Shown: positions 17,240-26,247 of the stretch, piece by piece | Layout: each line of letters starts with the position of its first letter | Numbering within the stretch: position 1 is the first letter of the stretch | DNA from: Flavobacterium tructae | Lineage (GTDB): Bacteria > Bacteroidota > Bacteroidia > Flavobacteriales > Flavobacteriaceae | Direction: 5' to 3' | NCBI RefSeq assembly: GCF_002217475.1 | Contig: NZ_MUHH01000028.1 | Span: 1 to 64,000, forward strand | DNA length: 64,000 bases | The notes under the pieces: model-generated | Told to the model about the DNA's origin: nothing | The model's input: the letters and a program-made list of their open reading frames with translations, nothing else | Database searches by the model: none | Program-made: the position numbers and the translations under genes

Positions 17240-18643
17240 TTAAACCTTTTTAGTATATCCTAAAATCTTTAATACATCGTCAGAAGTTTGTTGTTCAGAG
17301 AAAACTTCTGTAGCCAGAATGCCATTTTCGTCACGATCTATTAATATATGTTTAGGTTGCGGAATCAGACAGTGGTGTAAACCGCCATATCCCCCAATAG
17401 TTTCCTGATACGCACCAGTATTAAAGAAACCAATGTATAGTGGCTTTTCTTTGTTGTATTTAGGCAAATAAATAGCGTTCATATTTTGCTCTGAGTTGTA
17501 ATAATCGTCACTATCACAAGTTAGACCGCCTAATAAAACCCGCTCGTAAGTATCATTCCAGCGGTTTACCGCCAACATGATAAAACGTTTGTTTATTGCC
17601 CAAGTATCCGGCAAAGTGGTAATGAATGACGAATCAATCATGTTCCATTTCTCTCTGTCATTTTGTTGTTTTTGATACAAAATCTGATAGATCGCGCCAC
17701 CGCTTTCACCTACTGTAAATGATCCAAATTCTGTAAAGATGTTGGGTACATCTACTTCGGCTTCATCACATGCAATTTTAATCTGATTGATAATTTCATC
17801 AATCATATATTGATAATCGTATTCGAATGCAAGAGAGTTTTTAATCGGGAAACCGCCTCCAATGTTTAATCCGTCAAGAGTAGGGCATTCCCTTTTAAGA
17901 GCAATGTATACTTTGATACATTTTACCAACTCGTTCCAGTAATAAGAGGTATCGTTTATTCCGGTATTGATGAAAAAGTGAAGCATTTTTAACTCCAGTT
18001 TATCATTCTCCTGAATTTGTTTTTTATAGAACGAAACGATGTTTTTATATCCAATTCCTAATCTTGAAGTATAGAACTCAAATTTAGGCTCTTCTTCGGC
18101 AGCAATACGAATTCCAATTTTGAATTTCCCTTTGATTTCAGCCTGAAGTAAATCCAACTCTTCGTAGTTGTCAATAATCGGAATTGTGTTTTTATGTCCG
18201 TTATTGATCAATCTTGCAATATTACTAATGTATTCGTCTCTTTTAAATCCGTTACAGATTACATAAGTACTTTTGTTGATTTTACCATTTTCTAATAAAT
18301 TCTCAACAATATTTACGTCAAAAGCTGAAGAGGTTTCAATATGAATGTTATTCTTGAAAGCTTCGTTCATAATGTATTCAAAATGAGAGCTTTTTGTGCA
18401 GTAACAGTAGTAGTACTTTGCGTCGTACTTATTTTTCTCCATTGATTTTCTGAACCAGGCTTTTGCCTTATTAATGTTCTCTGAAATCTGAGGCAGATAA
18501 GTAAACTTTAAAGGAGTTCCGTATTGTTCTACCAATTTCATCAAATCGATGTTGTGAAATTGTAGATTGTCTTTGTTTAATTTGAATTCTTCCTGAGGAA
18601 AATAGTAAGTTTGATTGATAAGGTCAGAATATTTTGTATTCAT
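17240..18643 (-). CDS. speA: Arginine decarboxylase (PLP fold-type III)
   Basis: The enzyme decarboxylates arginine to agmatine, the first step of one polyamine route. It has an alanine-racemase-type barrel with the PLP lysine in YCYCTKSSHF (about residue 80), the phosphate-binding GGGFPIK block and, near the C-terminus, the catalytic TCDSDDYY motif where Cys and Asp act from the partner subunit. At 467 residues it is about 190 shorter than E. coli SpeA, matching the compact Bacteroidota form. A promoter about 250 bp upstream gives a long leader. It is followed by the deoxyhypusine-synthase-like gene. Confidence 0.9.
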   Translation of the reverse strand: MNTKYSDLINQTYYFPQEEFKLNKDNLQFHNIDLMKLVEQYGTPLKFTYLPQISENINKAKAWFRKSMEKNKYDAKYYYCYCTKSSHFEYIMNEAFKNNIHIETSSAFDVNIVENLLENGKINKSTYVICNGFKRDEYISNIARLINNGHKNTIPIIDNYEELDLLQAEIKGKFKIGIRIAAEEEPKFEFYTSRLGIGYKNIVSFYKKQIQENDKLELKMLHFFINTGINDTSYYWNELVKCIKVYIALKRECPTLDGLNIGGGFPIKNSLAFEYDYQYMIDEIINQIKIACDEAEVDVPNIFTEFGSFTVGESGGAIYQILYQKQQNDREKWNMIDSSFITTLPDTWAINKRFIMLAVNRWNDTYERVLLGGLTCDSDDYYNSEQNMNAIYLPKYNKEKPLYIGFFNTGAYQETIGGYGGLHHCLIPQPKHILIDRDENGILATEVFSEQQTSDDVLKILGYTKKV

Positions 18644-18703
18644 TTATTTTTTAATATTTAGGATGTGATTTTTAATTTAGATGACGAAAATTCAATCTAA
18701 AAT

Positions 18704-18883
18704 TCAAACCCTAATATTAGCAAATATAATTTCCAGCTTTTCGTGTTCTGCTTTCGAGCACAAAAAGACATCAAAACAAAATGGACTTTTACTATTATAA
18801 AAACGGTTCAACATTCTTAATAAAGAACTGTTGAGGCGGTTTCTGTAAGAGTTAAAATGTCTTTGTTTACTGTTCGTTTTCAT
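18704..18883 (-). CDS. Possible 59-residue leader ORF of the arginine decarboxylase operon
   Basis: The leader between the promoter box at 18889-18896 and speA contains an open frame of 59 codons starting at ATG 18881-18883 and ending 60 bp before speA. The translation is basic and polar at the start (MKTNSKQRHFNSYRNRLN) and contains a stretch with cysteines later; I recognise no family. The ATG lies only five bases after the -7 box, so it would be nearly leaderless. It may be a regulatory leader peptide or only chance; confidence is low. Confidence 0.25.
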   Translation of the reverse strand: MKTNSKQRHFNSYRNRLNSSLLRMLNRFYNSKSPFCFDVFLCSKAEHEKLEIIFANIRV

Positions 18884-18888
18884 CGTGG

Positions 18889-18921
18889 CAAATGTAAAAA
18901 ATAATATATACCTAAAGCAAA
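18889..18921 (-). promoter_or_regulatory. Promoter of the polyamine operon
   Basis: On the minus strand TTTG (18918-18921), 21 bp, TACATTTG (18889-18896) matches the Bacteroidota promoter pattern. It gives a transcript with an approximately 240-nt leader before the decarboxylase start codon. Confidence 0.6.
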
Positions 18922-18941
18922 GCTTTTTTATTAAAAAAAGT

Positions 18942-20009
18942 TTAAGATTTATAATCCTGAAACGCGTCTAGAATCAATTTATTTTCAACCGATTGGTTAA
19001 TTTTTATTTTTCCGATTCCTTCGATTAAGGCAAATTGAATTAAGCCGTACTCATTTTTTTTGTCGTGAATCAGCAATTCGAGGATCGGATCGATGTCGTT
19101 TTCTTCGATTTTTACGTCGTCGTAAATACTCTTAATTGCGGTTTTAATTTCGGCATATTCTGCTGCTGAGATTAAGTTTTTGTGCAGTGAAATATAACTT
19201 TCCAGTATCATTCCGATCGCAATGGCTTCACCGTGTAATAGTGTCGTTTTTGTTTCACTTTCTAAAAAGTAACCTTCGATGGCATGCCCTAAGGTATGTC
19301 CGAAATTAAGGGCTTTACGAATGTTCTTTTCGGTTGGATCCTGAATGACAATGTCATTTTTTATCTCTACAGAACGGTAAATCAATTCGTCAAAATCAGC
19401 GTAATCAATTGAATTTAAATCTAAAAACTGCTTCCAGTAGGCGGAATCGTAAATCAATCCGTGTTTTAGCATTTCGGCAAGACCGGAACGCATTTCGTTT
19501 TGTGGCAGCGTTTCAAGATATTGTGTATCAATTAATACCATTTGAGGTACGTTAATTACACCAATTTGGTTTTTTAAATTTCCTAAATCTACTCCGGTTT
19601 TTCCTCCAACGGAAGCATCAACCATAGATAATAAGGTAGTTGGGATATTGATAAAATCTACTCCGCGCTTAAAAGTCGAAGCGACAAAACCTCCCAAATC
19701 AGTTACAACACCACCGCCAAGATTAATGACAAGTGATTTTCTGTCGGCACCAAGTTCTGTCAGGACTTTCCATACTTCAATACAGGTTTCAATATTTTTA
19801 TTGATTTCTCCTGCTTCAAATTCAATGATCTCAATGGTCAGATCTGTTTCTAATAAAGGTAAAAACTTTGGTAAACAATACTCATTGGTTTGATTATCAA
19901 CTATAATAAACACGTTTGAATATTTACTTTCTTTTAAGTGATGGTTTAAAGCTTCGTATGCATTTTGGTTAAAATGCACCAAATAATTATTGGCCTGAAT
20001 AGATTGCAT
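18942..20009 (-). CDS. aroB: 3-Dehydroquinate synthase
   Basis: AroB makes 3-dehydroquinate from DAHP in the shikimate pathway, using NAD and a metal. About 355 residues from the start chosen. NAD-binding GGGVVTDLGGFVASTFKRG, the DSVGGKTG-type motif (DASVGGKTGVDL) and the metal-ligand block FNFGHTLGHAIE are intact. The frame is open nine codons further to a TTG at 20036, but an A/T-rich -7-like box overlaps it and the family begins at MQSIQANNY, so ATG 20007-20009 is preferred. It stands alone and divergent from the proline dehydrogenase gene. Confidence 0.95.
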   Translation of the reverse strand: MQSIQANNYLVHFNQNAYEALNHHLKESKYSNVFIIVDNQTNEYCLPKFLPLLETDLTIEIIEFEAGEINKNIETCIEVWKVLTELGADRKSLVINLGGGVVTDLGGFVASTFKRGVDFINIPTTLLSMVDASVGGKTGVDLGNLKNQIGVINVPQMVLIDTQYLETLPQNEMRSGLAEMLKHGLIYDSAYWKQFLDLNSIDYADFDELIYRSVEIKNDIVIQDPTEKNIRKALNFGHTLGHAIEGYFLESETKTTLLHGEAIAIGMILESYISLHKNLISAAEYAEIKTAIKSIYDDVKIEENDIDPILELLIHDKKNEYGLIQFALIEGIGKIKINQSVENKLILDAFQDYKS

Positions 20010-20231
20010 ATCTCTGTCGTTGAATTGAAACCGCAAAATAAGGCATTTTTAACTAAATAATATTCAAAGTTTTGTTCTAATTTGTATTAAAACGAATCAT
20101 TCTATATAAGGTTTTAAGGTGTTTATCTGTAATTTTCTTTCAAAAAGATTGTTATGAGGCAAACTCTTGTGTTGCAAGCTGTAAAAATATAACAATGTTG
20201 TTAATGATATTGAAAAATAGGATAGTGATTA

Positions 20232-20263
20232 TTGACGAATATTCAAAACTCTATCTATATTTG
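20232..20263 (+). promoter_or_regulatory. Promoter of the proline dehydrogenase gene
   Basis: TTG (20232-20234), 21 bp, TATATTTG (20256-20263) matches the Bacteroidota consensus well. It lies inside the upstream extension of the reading frame, so ATG 20282 is the real start with a short leader. Confidence 0.75.
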
Positions 20264-20281
20264 CATAAAAAACTGACCTTA

Positions 20282-21451
20282 ATGGAAAAAATATTTGATA
20301 ACACTCAGGTTGCATTTTCGCTAAAAAGTGATACGGAACTTGACAGAGCTTATTTTCTTTTTAAAATGATCGACAGCCAGCCTTTGGTGAGGATAGGAAC
20401 CGCTGTTACTAATTTTGCTATTAAAGCGCATCTTCCTGTAGAAGGGTTGATTCGTGCAACCGTTTTTGACCATTTTTGTGGTGGTGTAAACGAAGACGAT
20501 TGTATTACAGTGGTAGACAAAATGTTTACTAAAGGTGTTTCATCAGTGTTGGATTATTCAGTTGAAGGAAAAGAAGAGGAAGAGCAGTTTGATGCTGCTT
20601 TAGAAATGACTTTAAAAACCATTGAATTTGCAAAAGAACGTCTGGCGATTCCATTTGCAGTATTTAAGCCAACCGGTTTTGGACGTTTCGAATTATATGA
20701 AAAATTAGGAGAGAAACAAACGCTTTCTCCAACAGAACAAGCAGAGTGGGATAGAGTAGTAGCCCGTTTTGACCATGTTTGTGCTGAAGCTCACAGAAAA
20801 GATGTGGCTTTGCTAATTGACGGAGAAGAAAGCTGGATGCAGGATGCGGCTGATGATTTGGTTACCGACATGATGCGTAAATACAATAAAGAAAAAGCGA
20901 TTGTTTTCAATACTTTGCAAATGTACCGTTGGGATCGTTTGGATTATTTGAAAAAACTGCATGAAGTGGCTAAGAATGAAGGTTTCTTTATAGGAATGAA
21001 GATCGTTCGTGGTGCTTATATGGAGAAAGAAAACAAACGTGCAGAAGAGAAAAATTACGTTTCCCCAATTTGTGTTTCTAAAGAAGCTACAGATATTAAT
21101 TATGACGCTGCTATACGTTATATGGCGGAACATTTAGAAAGTATGTCCATTTTTGCAGGGACTCACAACGAATTGAGTTCTTATAAATTGATGGAAATCA
21201 TGCAGGAAAAAGGAATTGCGAAAAATGATACTAAAATCTGGTTTGGACAATTGTATGGAATGAGTGATAATATCAGTTACAATTTAGCAGAGAATGGCTA
21301 TAATGTTGCAAAATATTTACCTTTCGGACCAGTAAAAGATGTTATGCCTTACCTGATTCGTCGTGCAGAAGAGAATACTTCAGTTGCGGGTCAAACCAGC
21401 CGCGAATTGTCTATGATTAAAGCGGAACGCAAAAGAAGAAAAGGAAAATAA
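20282..21451 (+). CDS. Proline dehydrogenase
   Basis: A stand-alone FAD-dependent proline dehydrogenase that oxidises proline to pyrroline-5-carboxylate; the second step is not encoded nearby. About 389 residues from the ATG chosen. The TIM-barrel landmarks include DYSVEGKEEE, KPTGFGR, the FNTLQMYRWDR strand, GMKIVRGAYMEKE, FAGTHNE and the C-terminal substrate helix RRAEENTS, with conserved YLPFGPVKDVMPYL before it. Longer in-frame starts upstream (20195) are rejected because the promoter lies between. It ends at a strong terminator hairpin. Confidence 0.93.
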   Translation: MEKIFDNTQVAFSLKSDTELDRAYFLFKMIDSQPLVRIGTAVTNFAIKAHLPVEGLIRATVFDHFCGGVNEDDCITVVDKMFTKGVSSVLDYSVEGKEEEEQFDAALEMTLKTIEFAKERLAIPFAVFKPTGFGRFELYEKLGEKQTLSPTEQAEWDRVVARFDHVCAEAHRKDVALLIDGEESWMQDAADDLVTDMMRKYNKEKAIVFNTLQMYRWDRLDYLKKLHEVAKNEGFFIGMKIVRGAYMEKENKRAEEKNYVSPICVSKEATDINYDAAIRYMAEHLESMSIFAGTHNELSSYKLMEIMQEKGIAKNDTKIWFGQLYGMSDNISYNLAENGYNVAKYLPFGPVKDVMPYLIRRAEENTSVAGQTSRELSMIKAERKRRKGK

Positions 21452-21472
21452 ATTAAAGTAAAATTCCAATAT

Positions 21473-21519
21473 AAAAAATCCCAAATTCCAATTGTTACGA
21501 TTGGGATTTGGGATTTTTT
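21473..21519 (+). terminator. Terminator of the proline dehydrogenase gene
   Basis: AAAAAATCCCAAATTCCAA (21473-21491) pairs with the segment ending at 21519 with one mismatch, followed by T-rich sequence. The CCAAATTCC core resembles the hairpin at 57.9 kb. Confidence 0.8.
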
Positions 21520-21540
21520 ATTGATTTGATTTATGTAGTA

Positions 21541-21573
21541 AATCTGATAGGTTTTTAAAGCCTGTCAGGATTT
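21541..21573. repeat. GACAGGTTTT-family inverted repeat, degenerate copy
   Basis: An imperfect palindrome around ATAGGTTTTTAAAGCCTGTCAG, related to the hairpins at 3938-3962 and 63055-63087. It lies between two convergent genes. Confidence 0.55.
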
Positions 21574-21583
21574 GGGTATTGAA

Positions 21584-22891
21584 TTAAAATGAAACCTGGC
21601 ATTGTAAAACGACCATTCCTAATCGGTCACTTTGTTTGTAAGCACCTGTAAGGCTTTTGTCATAAACGGCTCTGTTTTGATAGTTTAAACTGAATTTTGG
21701 TCCCAAAGTGCCTGTAGTGTAGTAATTTACACCTAATTCATACATCGCCATTGGAGTGTCTAGTGCTTCTAAGTCTGCAATTTGTGTGGCAGCATACGGC
21801 TGGAAACGGCCTTTTTTGGATTCGTTATCTGATTTTCCAAAAAGATATCCTAACTGAGCGTAATAAATATTTCCGGTTCCTACACCAATAAATCCGGCAC
21901 CTGAGCCGTTTATCAGAGAATTGTCGCCTATAGCGGGATTGGGCGTATTAACAGACTGGATGTAGTTTTTTCCGTAGTTATTATTGTTAAAAGCCGCGTA
22001 AGCAGTTATAGCTGCGCCTTTACTGTTGATCGGACTGTCGTAAAAAACATCAAAACCCAGTATTCGCATATCGTCGTATGCGATAGTTGCATTAGGAGTT
22101 AAATGCCACATGGCTTTGGCTTGAGTCATATAACCTAGTGCGATATTAAAGATTTTCTTTGTTCCTAAATACGTTCCTTTGTGGTAGGCATCTTCAAGAG
22201 ATTCTTTGTCGTAGAACGAGTAGGTTAGGATTCCTGCATATTGCGCTCTTGGTGTTTGTGTGCTTACCGAAGAATTGATTCCCAGATTGTCAGTTGTATT
22301 TCGGTATGGATTGGTAATAGCGGCACGATAATTAAATTTGCCTAGATCACCTTTAGCATAAATACTTAGATTTCGGTTTCCGAATGTCGATGAAATATTA
22401 GTAAACTGCTGGTACATTGGCGTATCCAGAGTAAGATGTGAGGAAGAACTATTCGCTGAATAACGAGTTGTTCCGGCTCCCCAGGCTGTCAGTCCACCGC
22501 CAATATGAAGTTTTTTGCTAAAATGATATTCTCCTAAAGCATCCATAACTGAAAGCGGTGCATTTGAAGGTCCGTTGTTTTGTGTGAAATTAATATTGTT
22601 CTGTCCCAGCTGAAGATGAAAGAAAATATTCTCCGTCAGCATTCCCATTGCCTGCAAACGCAAACGTCTGATGACGATATCGTAGGTATCACTAACTTCA
22701 TTTGTACCAATTTTACTTCCTTCGTTCAATTCGGCATATCTTCCCCAAACCTGAAGGTTTATTCCAAATTTGATGTATTGCGATCCGTCTTTGGAAATAT
22801 TAACCACATTAAAAGGTTTTTCCTGTGCAAGAACATTGATGGTATTTACAACAATAAATAATAAAATTAAAACGATTCTTAAATGTGGCAT
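21584..22891 (-). CDS. Outer-membrane porin-like beta-barrel protein
   Basis: A 435-residue protein with a signal peptide (residues 1-22, cleavage after VLA) followed by alternating hydrophobic/polar strands with many aromatics, ending in the aromatic strand VVLQCQVSF, the hallmark of an outer-membrane barrel. Motifs such as GINLQVWGRYAEL, RRLRLQAMG and FFHLQLGQNNINF match the phosphate-selective porin (OprO/OprP-like) group of Bacteroidota. The solute is not known. Next upstream on the same strand, 40 bp away, is an ABC exporter; co-transcription is possible. Confidence 0.8.
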   Translation of the reverse strand: MPHLRIVLILLFIVVNTINVLAQEKPFNVVNISKDGSQYIKFGINLQVWGRYAELNEGSKIGTNEVSDTYDIVIRRLRLQAMGMLTENIFFHLQLGQNNINFTQNNGPSNAPLSVMDALGEYHFSKKLHIGGGLTAWGAGTTRYSANSSSSHLTLDTPMYQQFTNISSTFGNRNLSIYAKGDLGKFNYRAAITNPYRNTTDNLGINSSVSTQTPRAQYAGILTYSFYDKESLEDAYHKGTYLGTKKIFNIALGYMTQAKAMWHLTPNATIAYDDMRILGFDVFYDSPINSKGAAITAYAAFNNNNYGKNYIQSVNTPNPAIGDNSLINGSGAGFIGVGTGNIYYAQLGYLFGKSDNESKKGRFQPYAATQIADLEALDTPMAMYELGVNYYTTGTLGPKFSLNYQNRAVYDKSLTGAYKQSDRLGMVVLQCQVSF

Positions 22892-22931
22892 TTCTTTGGT
22901 TTAAGGTTAGTTAATACTGCTTACATTCTAA

Positions 22932-24722
22932 TTAGGAGTTACTGAACTGAAGGTTGCTTAAGTTTTTATAAGTTCCGTTTTCCAGGTTGATTAATTCCTG
23001 ATGTGTACCTTCTTCGGTAATTCTTCCATGATCTAAAACCAGAATTTTATCGGCGTTTCTAATAGTCGAAAGTCGGTGTGCGATGATGATGCTTGTTCTT
23101 CCTTCCATTAAAACTTCCAATGCTTCCTGAACCAGTTTTTCACTCTCACTGTCTAAAGATGATGTTGCTTCATCTAATATTAAAATACTTGGGTTTTTAA
23201 GCAATGCTCTTGCGATTGCAATGCGCTGACGCTGTCCACCCGATAATTTTACGCCGCGTTCTCCTACTAAGGTTTCGAATTTCTCAGGGAAACCTTCCAC
23301 AAAATTAAAAGCATTGGCTTGTTTTGCCGCGGCTATAATTTCTTCATTGGTAGCATCCGGTTTTCCGTAAGCAATGTTTTCTCTAATGGTTCCACCAAAC
23401 AGAATAACATCCTGAGGAACGATACTCATATTTCCGCGAAGCTCTTCTAAGTCGTAGTCATAAATACTTTTTCCATCAACAGTAATGTCGCCAGATGTTC
23501 GATCGTAAAAACGTAAAAGGAGCGAAGAGATAGTCGATTTTCCTGCACCACTAGGGCCTACAATCGCAATTTTCTGACCGAACTCGGCAGTGAAATTTAC
23601 CTCTTTTAATACCTCAACTTCTTTTCTGGAAGGATAACTGAAAGCGACATTTTTGAAGGAAAGATTTCCTTTGATTTTTTCAATTGGGGTAGTTCTTGTT
23701 TTGGCATTGATATCCTCCGGAGTTTCTTCCAATAATTCAAAAACACGTTCCGTTGCACCAACTGCTTTTTGGATCTGCGCATACATTTCGGCAATTCCGC
23801 CAAAAGAAGCGCCAATAAATGTGGTGTAAAGTACAAAAGAAATTAAATCTCCTACGCCTTCCACTTCACCTTTAATCGTTAAGGTGATTCCGTACCAAAC
23901 CACGGCAACCACACAGCCAAAAAGGCAAAGAATGATAAAAGAAGCGAAGTATCCTCTGTATTGACCGCCTTTAATAGCGATTTTTACAATTTCTTTGATT
24001 TTATTTTTATAACGCTGAATTTCGTACCATTCGTTGGCAAAAGCTTTTACATTGCTTATTCCTTGCAGCGTTTCTTCAACAATTACCTGACTTTCGGCTA
24101 CTTTATCCTGTGTTTTCTTTCCGTACTTGCGAATAAATCTTCCAAAAACAACTGCCGCTACAGCGACCACGGGTACAATAGCCAGCATCATTAAAGTTAA
24201 CTTTGGACTGATGTTACCTAAAATAACAAATCCACCAATAATTAGGATCAACTGACGTAAAAACTCAGCAATGGTCGTAGTGAAAGTATCCTGTAGTTGT
24301 GAAATATCAGCACTGATTCGGCTGTTTAGTTCTCCAACGCGTTTTTGAGAATAAAATGACATCGGTAATTTTACTAAGTTTTCATACAAAGCAAAACGGA
24401 TGTTTGAAAGTGAATTTTCAGTAAAATTCACAAAAAGCGAAATTCTGAAAAAAGAGAAAATAGCTTGCAGCGTAAGGATTACCATAAGTCCAACTGCAAT
24501 TTCATTGGCTCTGTTGAGATTTTTATTGGTAACGCAATCCACGAGCATACCCATTAATTTCGGAAAGGCCAGGGCAGTGGCGCTGGTTAATAAGAGAAAA
24601 ATCAATCCCAGAAAGAATTTCCATTTGTGATTTTTACCGTATTTAAAAATTCGTAGTGCTTTTTGAAGTGAATTAGAGTCTAATTTAGCTTTAGGTAAAT
24701 CGTTTTCTTGATATCTAGGCAT
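22932..24722 (-). CDS. ABC exporter, fused membrane and ATPase domains (MsbA-like)
   Basis: A 596-residue half-transporter: six transmembrane helices (about residues 35-330) and a C-terminal nucleotide-binding domain. Walker A GPSGAGKST, signature LSGGQRQRIAIARAL and Walker B ILILDEATSSLD are all intact, with the H-loop His in IIAHRLSTI. It would work as a homodimer exporting lipids (MsbA-type), drugs or other hydrophobic compounds; sequence alone does not decide. It lies directly upstream of the porin-like gene. Confidence 0.9.
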   Translation of the reverse strand: MPRYQENDLPKAKLDSNSLQKALRIFKYGKNHKWKFFLGLIFLLLTSATALAFPKLMGMLVDCVTNKNLNRANEIAVGLMVILTLQAIFSFFRISLFVNFTENSLSNIRFALYENLVKLPMSFYSQKRVGELNSRISADISQLQDTFTTTIAEFLRQLILIIGGFVILGNISPKLTLMMLAIVPVVAVAAVVFGRFIRKYGKKTQDKVAESQVIVEETLQGISNVKAFANEWYEIQRYKNKIKEIVKIAIKGGQYRGYFASFIILCLFGCVVAVVWYGITLTIKGEVEGVGDLISFVLYTTFIGASFGGIAEMYAQIQKAVGATERVFELLEETPEDINAKTRTTPIEKIKGNLSFKNVAFSYPSRKEVEVLKEVNFTAEFGQKIAIVGPSGAGKSTISSLLLRFYDRTSGDITVDGKSIYDYDLEELRGNMSIVPQDVILFGGTIRENIAYGKPDATNEEIIAAAKQANAFNFVEGFPEKFETLVGERGVKLSGGQRQRIAIARALLKNPSILILDEATSSLDSESEKLVQEALEVLMEGRTSIIIAHRLSTIRNADKILVLDHGRITEEGTHQELINLENGTYKNLSNLQFSNS

Positions 24723-24918
24723 TTGAGTGTACTATTAAGGTATGCAAATGTATGATTATAGCCAGTGAATACAAAAGAATATTCGAAATTAGGCTTTGAG
24801 ATTTCGTTTTTTAACTAAATGGCAAAAAATGATGAAAAATATTTCTGTTTTAAAAGATTGATAAATAGATTACTAAAAATTATTTTGCAAAATGATGTAA
24901 TTTTTCTTCAAAATAAGC

Positions 24919-24948
24919 TTGTAAATACAAAATCTAGTCGTAAGTTTG
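24919..24948 (+). promoter_or_regulatory. Promoter of tRNA-Val copy 1
   Basis: TTG (24919-24921), 19 bp, TAAGTTTG (24941-24948). The surrounding sequence is nearly the same as upstream of tRNA-Val copy 2, but here the -7 box differs in two bases (TAAGTTTG against TATATTTG). Confidence 0.75.
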
Positions 24949-24985
24949 CACTCGCAATCACAAACGATAGCAACCTAGTAAAATA

Positions 24986-25063
24986 GGGCGATTAGCTCAG
25001 CTGGTTCAGAGCACCTCGTTTACACCGAGGGGGTCGGGGGTTCGAACCCCTCATCGCCCACCA
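24986..25063 (+). tRNA. tRNA-Val (anticodon TAC), copy 1
   Basis: A full cloverleaf: acceptor arm GGGCGAT / ATCGCCC, D arm GCTC...GAGC, anticodon stem CCTCG / CGAGG with loop TTTACAC and anticodon TAC for valine codons GTA/GTG, and T-loop TTCGAAC. The CCA end is encoded (25061-25063). Identical in sequence to the copy at 26947-27024. Confidence 0.96.
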
Positions 25064-25071
25064 ATAATACC

Positions 25072-25105
25072 ACCTCCAAAGTCAATTGATGTTGGAGGTT
25101 TTTTA
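25072..25105 (+). terminator. Terminator of tRNA-Val copy 1
   Basis: ACCTCCAA (25072-25079) pairs with TTGGAGGT (25092-25099), followed by a T-run. The second tRNA copy has a related but diverged hairpin. Confidence 0.8.
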
Positions 25106-25332
25106 TTTTATAGCTTTTTGTGGAATTAATCTTGGAAAAGCAGATTTGAACCACAAAGAGTACTATTGTTTTTTTATTACTAATCTAAAAAAAAAACAAA
25201 GTTCATAGAGATTTATGGATTATCAGTTTTACGAACTTTGTTTTTAATTGTCTTATGGTTTCTTACGGTTAGTTTTAAGGTATTGCATAAACAGAAAAGT
25301 GAAATTGGAAAGTTTTGAAAATTCAATAAAAA

Positions 25333-25965
25333 TCAAAGTTTTGAATTATACTCTTCTGCTATATCAGTCCAGTCGTCTTTCCACGTTTTGCAAAAGTTGA
25401 TCTCAGCTTTATCCCAGTCTTCCTCGTCCCAATCTTCTCTCTCGTCGATTAACTCTAATTCTTCAGATTCAATTTTTTCAATAATGAGAGTTAAAAAATT
25501 ATCAAAATTATCTGCAATGACAGAAATTGGCTCGGGATCTCCTGCTGGCAAATACAGTATTTGCCCCGAGATTCCATCAAAATTTGGATCATAATCTATG
25601 CAGATAAAATTTCCGGAGCCATCATGAGCAAAAGGAATTCTTTTAGGGGAATATAGAGTGTTTTTTATCTTTTTAAGTTGATTGATTCCTGCTGGCTGTG
25701 TTTCTGGTGCATTTTTAAAAAAAGCCCAATCTCTTATAACATCTTCAATGCTTGAATATCCAAACCCAGCCATAAATCCTAGGATACGTTTTTCCCCATT
25801 ATATTTTTTTAATAATTGAATATATGATCCCGGTAGTTTTTGTTTTATGGTATTTTGCAAATTTTCTATTTCATCAGTGCTTGCACCCATATTCATAAAA
25901 ACATTCAAAATGTCCAGTTTGGCTTCAAAAGCATTTATAAGATTATTTATTATTTTGGTTTCCAT
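25333..25965 (-). CDS. SMI1/KNR4-family protein
   Basis: A 210-residue protein of the SMI1/KNR4 superfamily: an N-terminal helix pair followed by TDEIENLQNTIKQKLPGSYIQLLKKYNG (family start), a central GNFICIDYDPNF block and LPAGDPEPISVIADNFDNFL. Family members are often immunity proteins against contact-dependent or polymorphic toxins, or general cytosolic adaptors. The 27 residues before the conserved region are an unusual extension, and the C-terminal region after residue 165 is rich in Glu, Asp and Trp. No toxin gene is next to it. It sits between the two tRNA-Val copies. Confidence 0.82.
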   Translation of the reverse strand: METKIINNLINAFEAKLDILNVFMNMGASTDEIENLQNTIKQKLPGSYIQLLKKYNGEKRILGFMAGFGYSSIEDVIRDWAFFKNAPETQPAGINQLKKIKNTLYSPKRIPFAHDGSGNFICIDYDPNFDGISGQILYLPAGDPEPISVIADNFDNFLTLIIEKIESEELELIDEREDWDEEDWDKAEINFCKTWKDDWTDIAEEYNSKL

Positions 25966-26247
25966 TTTTTTTATTAATTAATTTAAGTTGTGATTTAATT
26001 GCTTTGTTTAATTGGAATCTCATCAAAAGTAATGGTTTCTCCAAATGAATCACCAAGTACCAGGATGTAATTATTATCTAAATAAAAAAAAGATTTATTT
26101 ATCAGGAAGATCTCTAAAGTAATTTAAGTTGTCATTTTATGTCTATGAAATAATTTGCATTTCTTGTAAATTTGTGATGTCTTGCAAAGTCGAAACAATG
26201 TTTGGATTTTTGTGAAGACAATAAAGAAAAATAAAAACACCACATAA

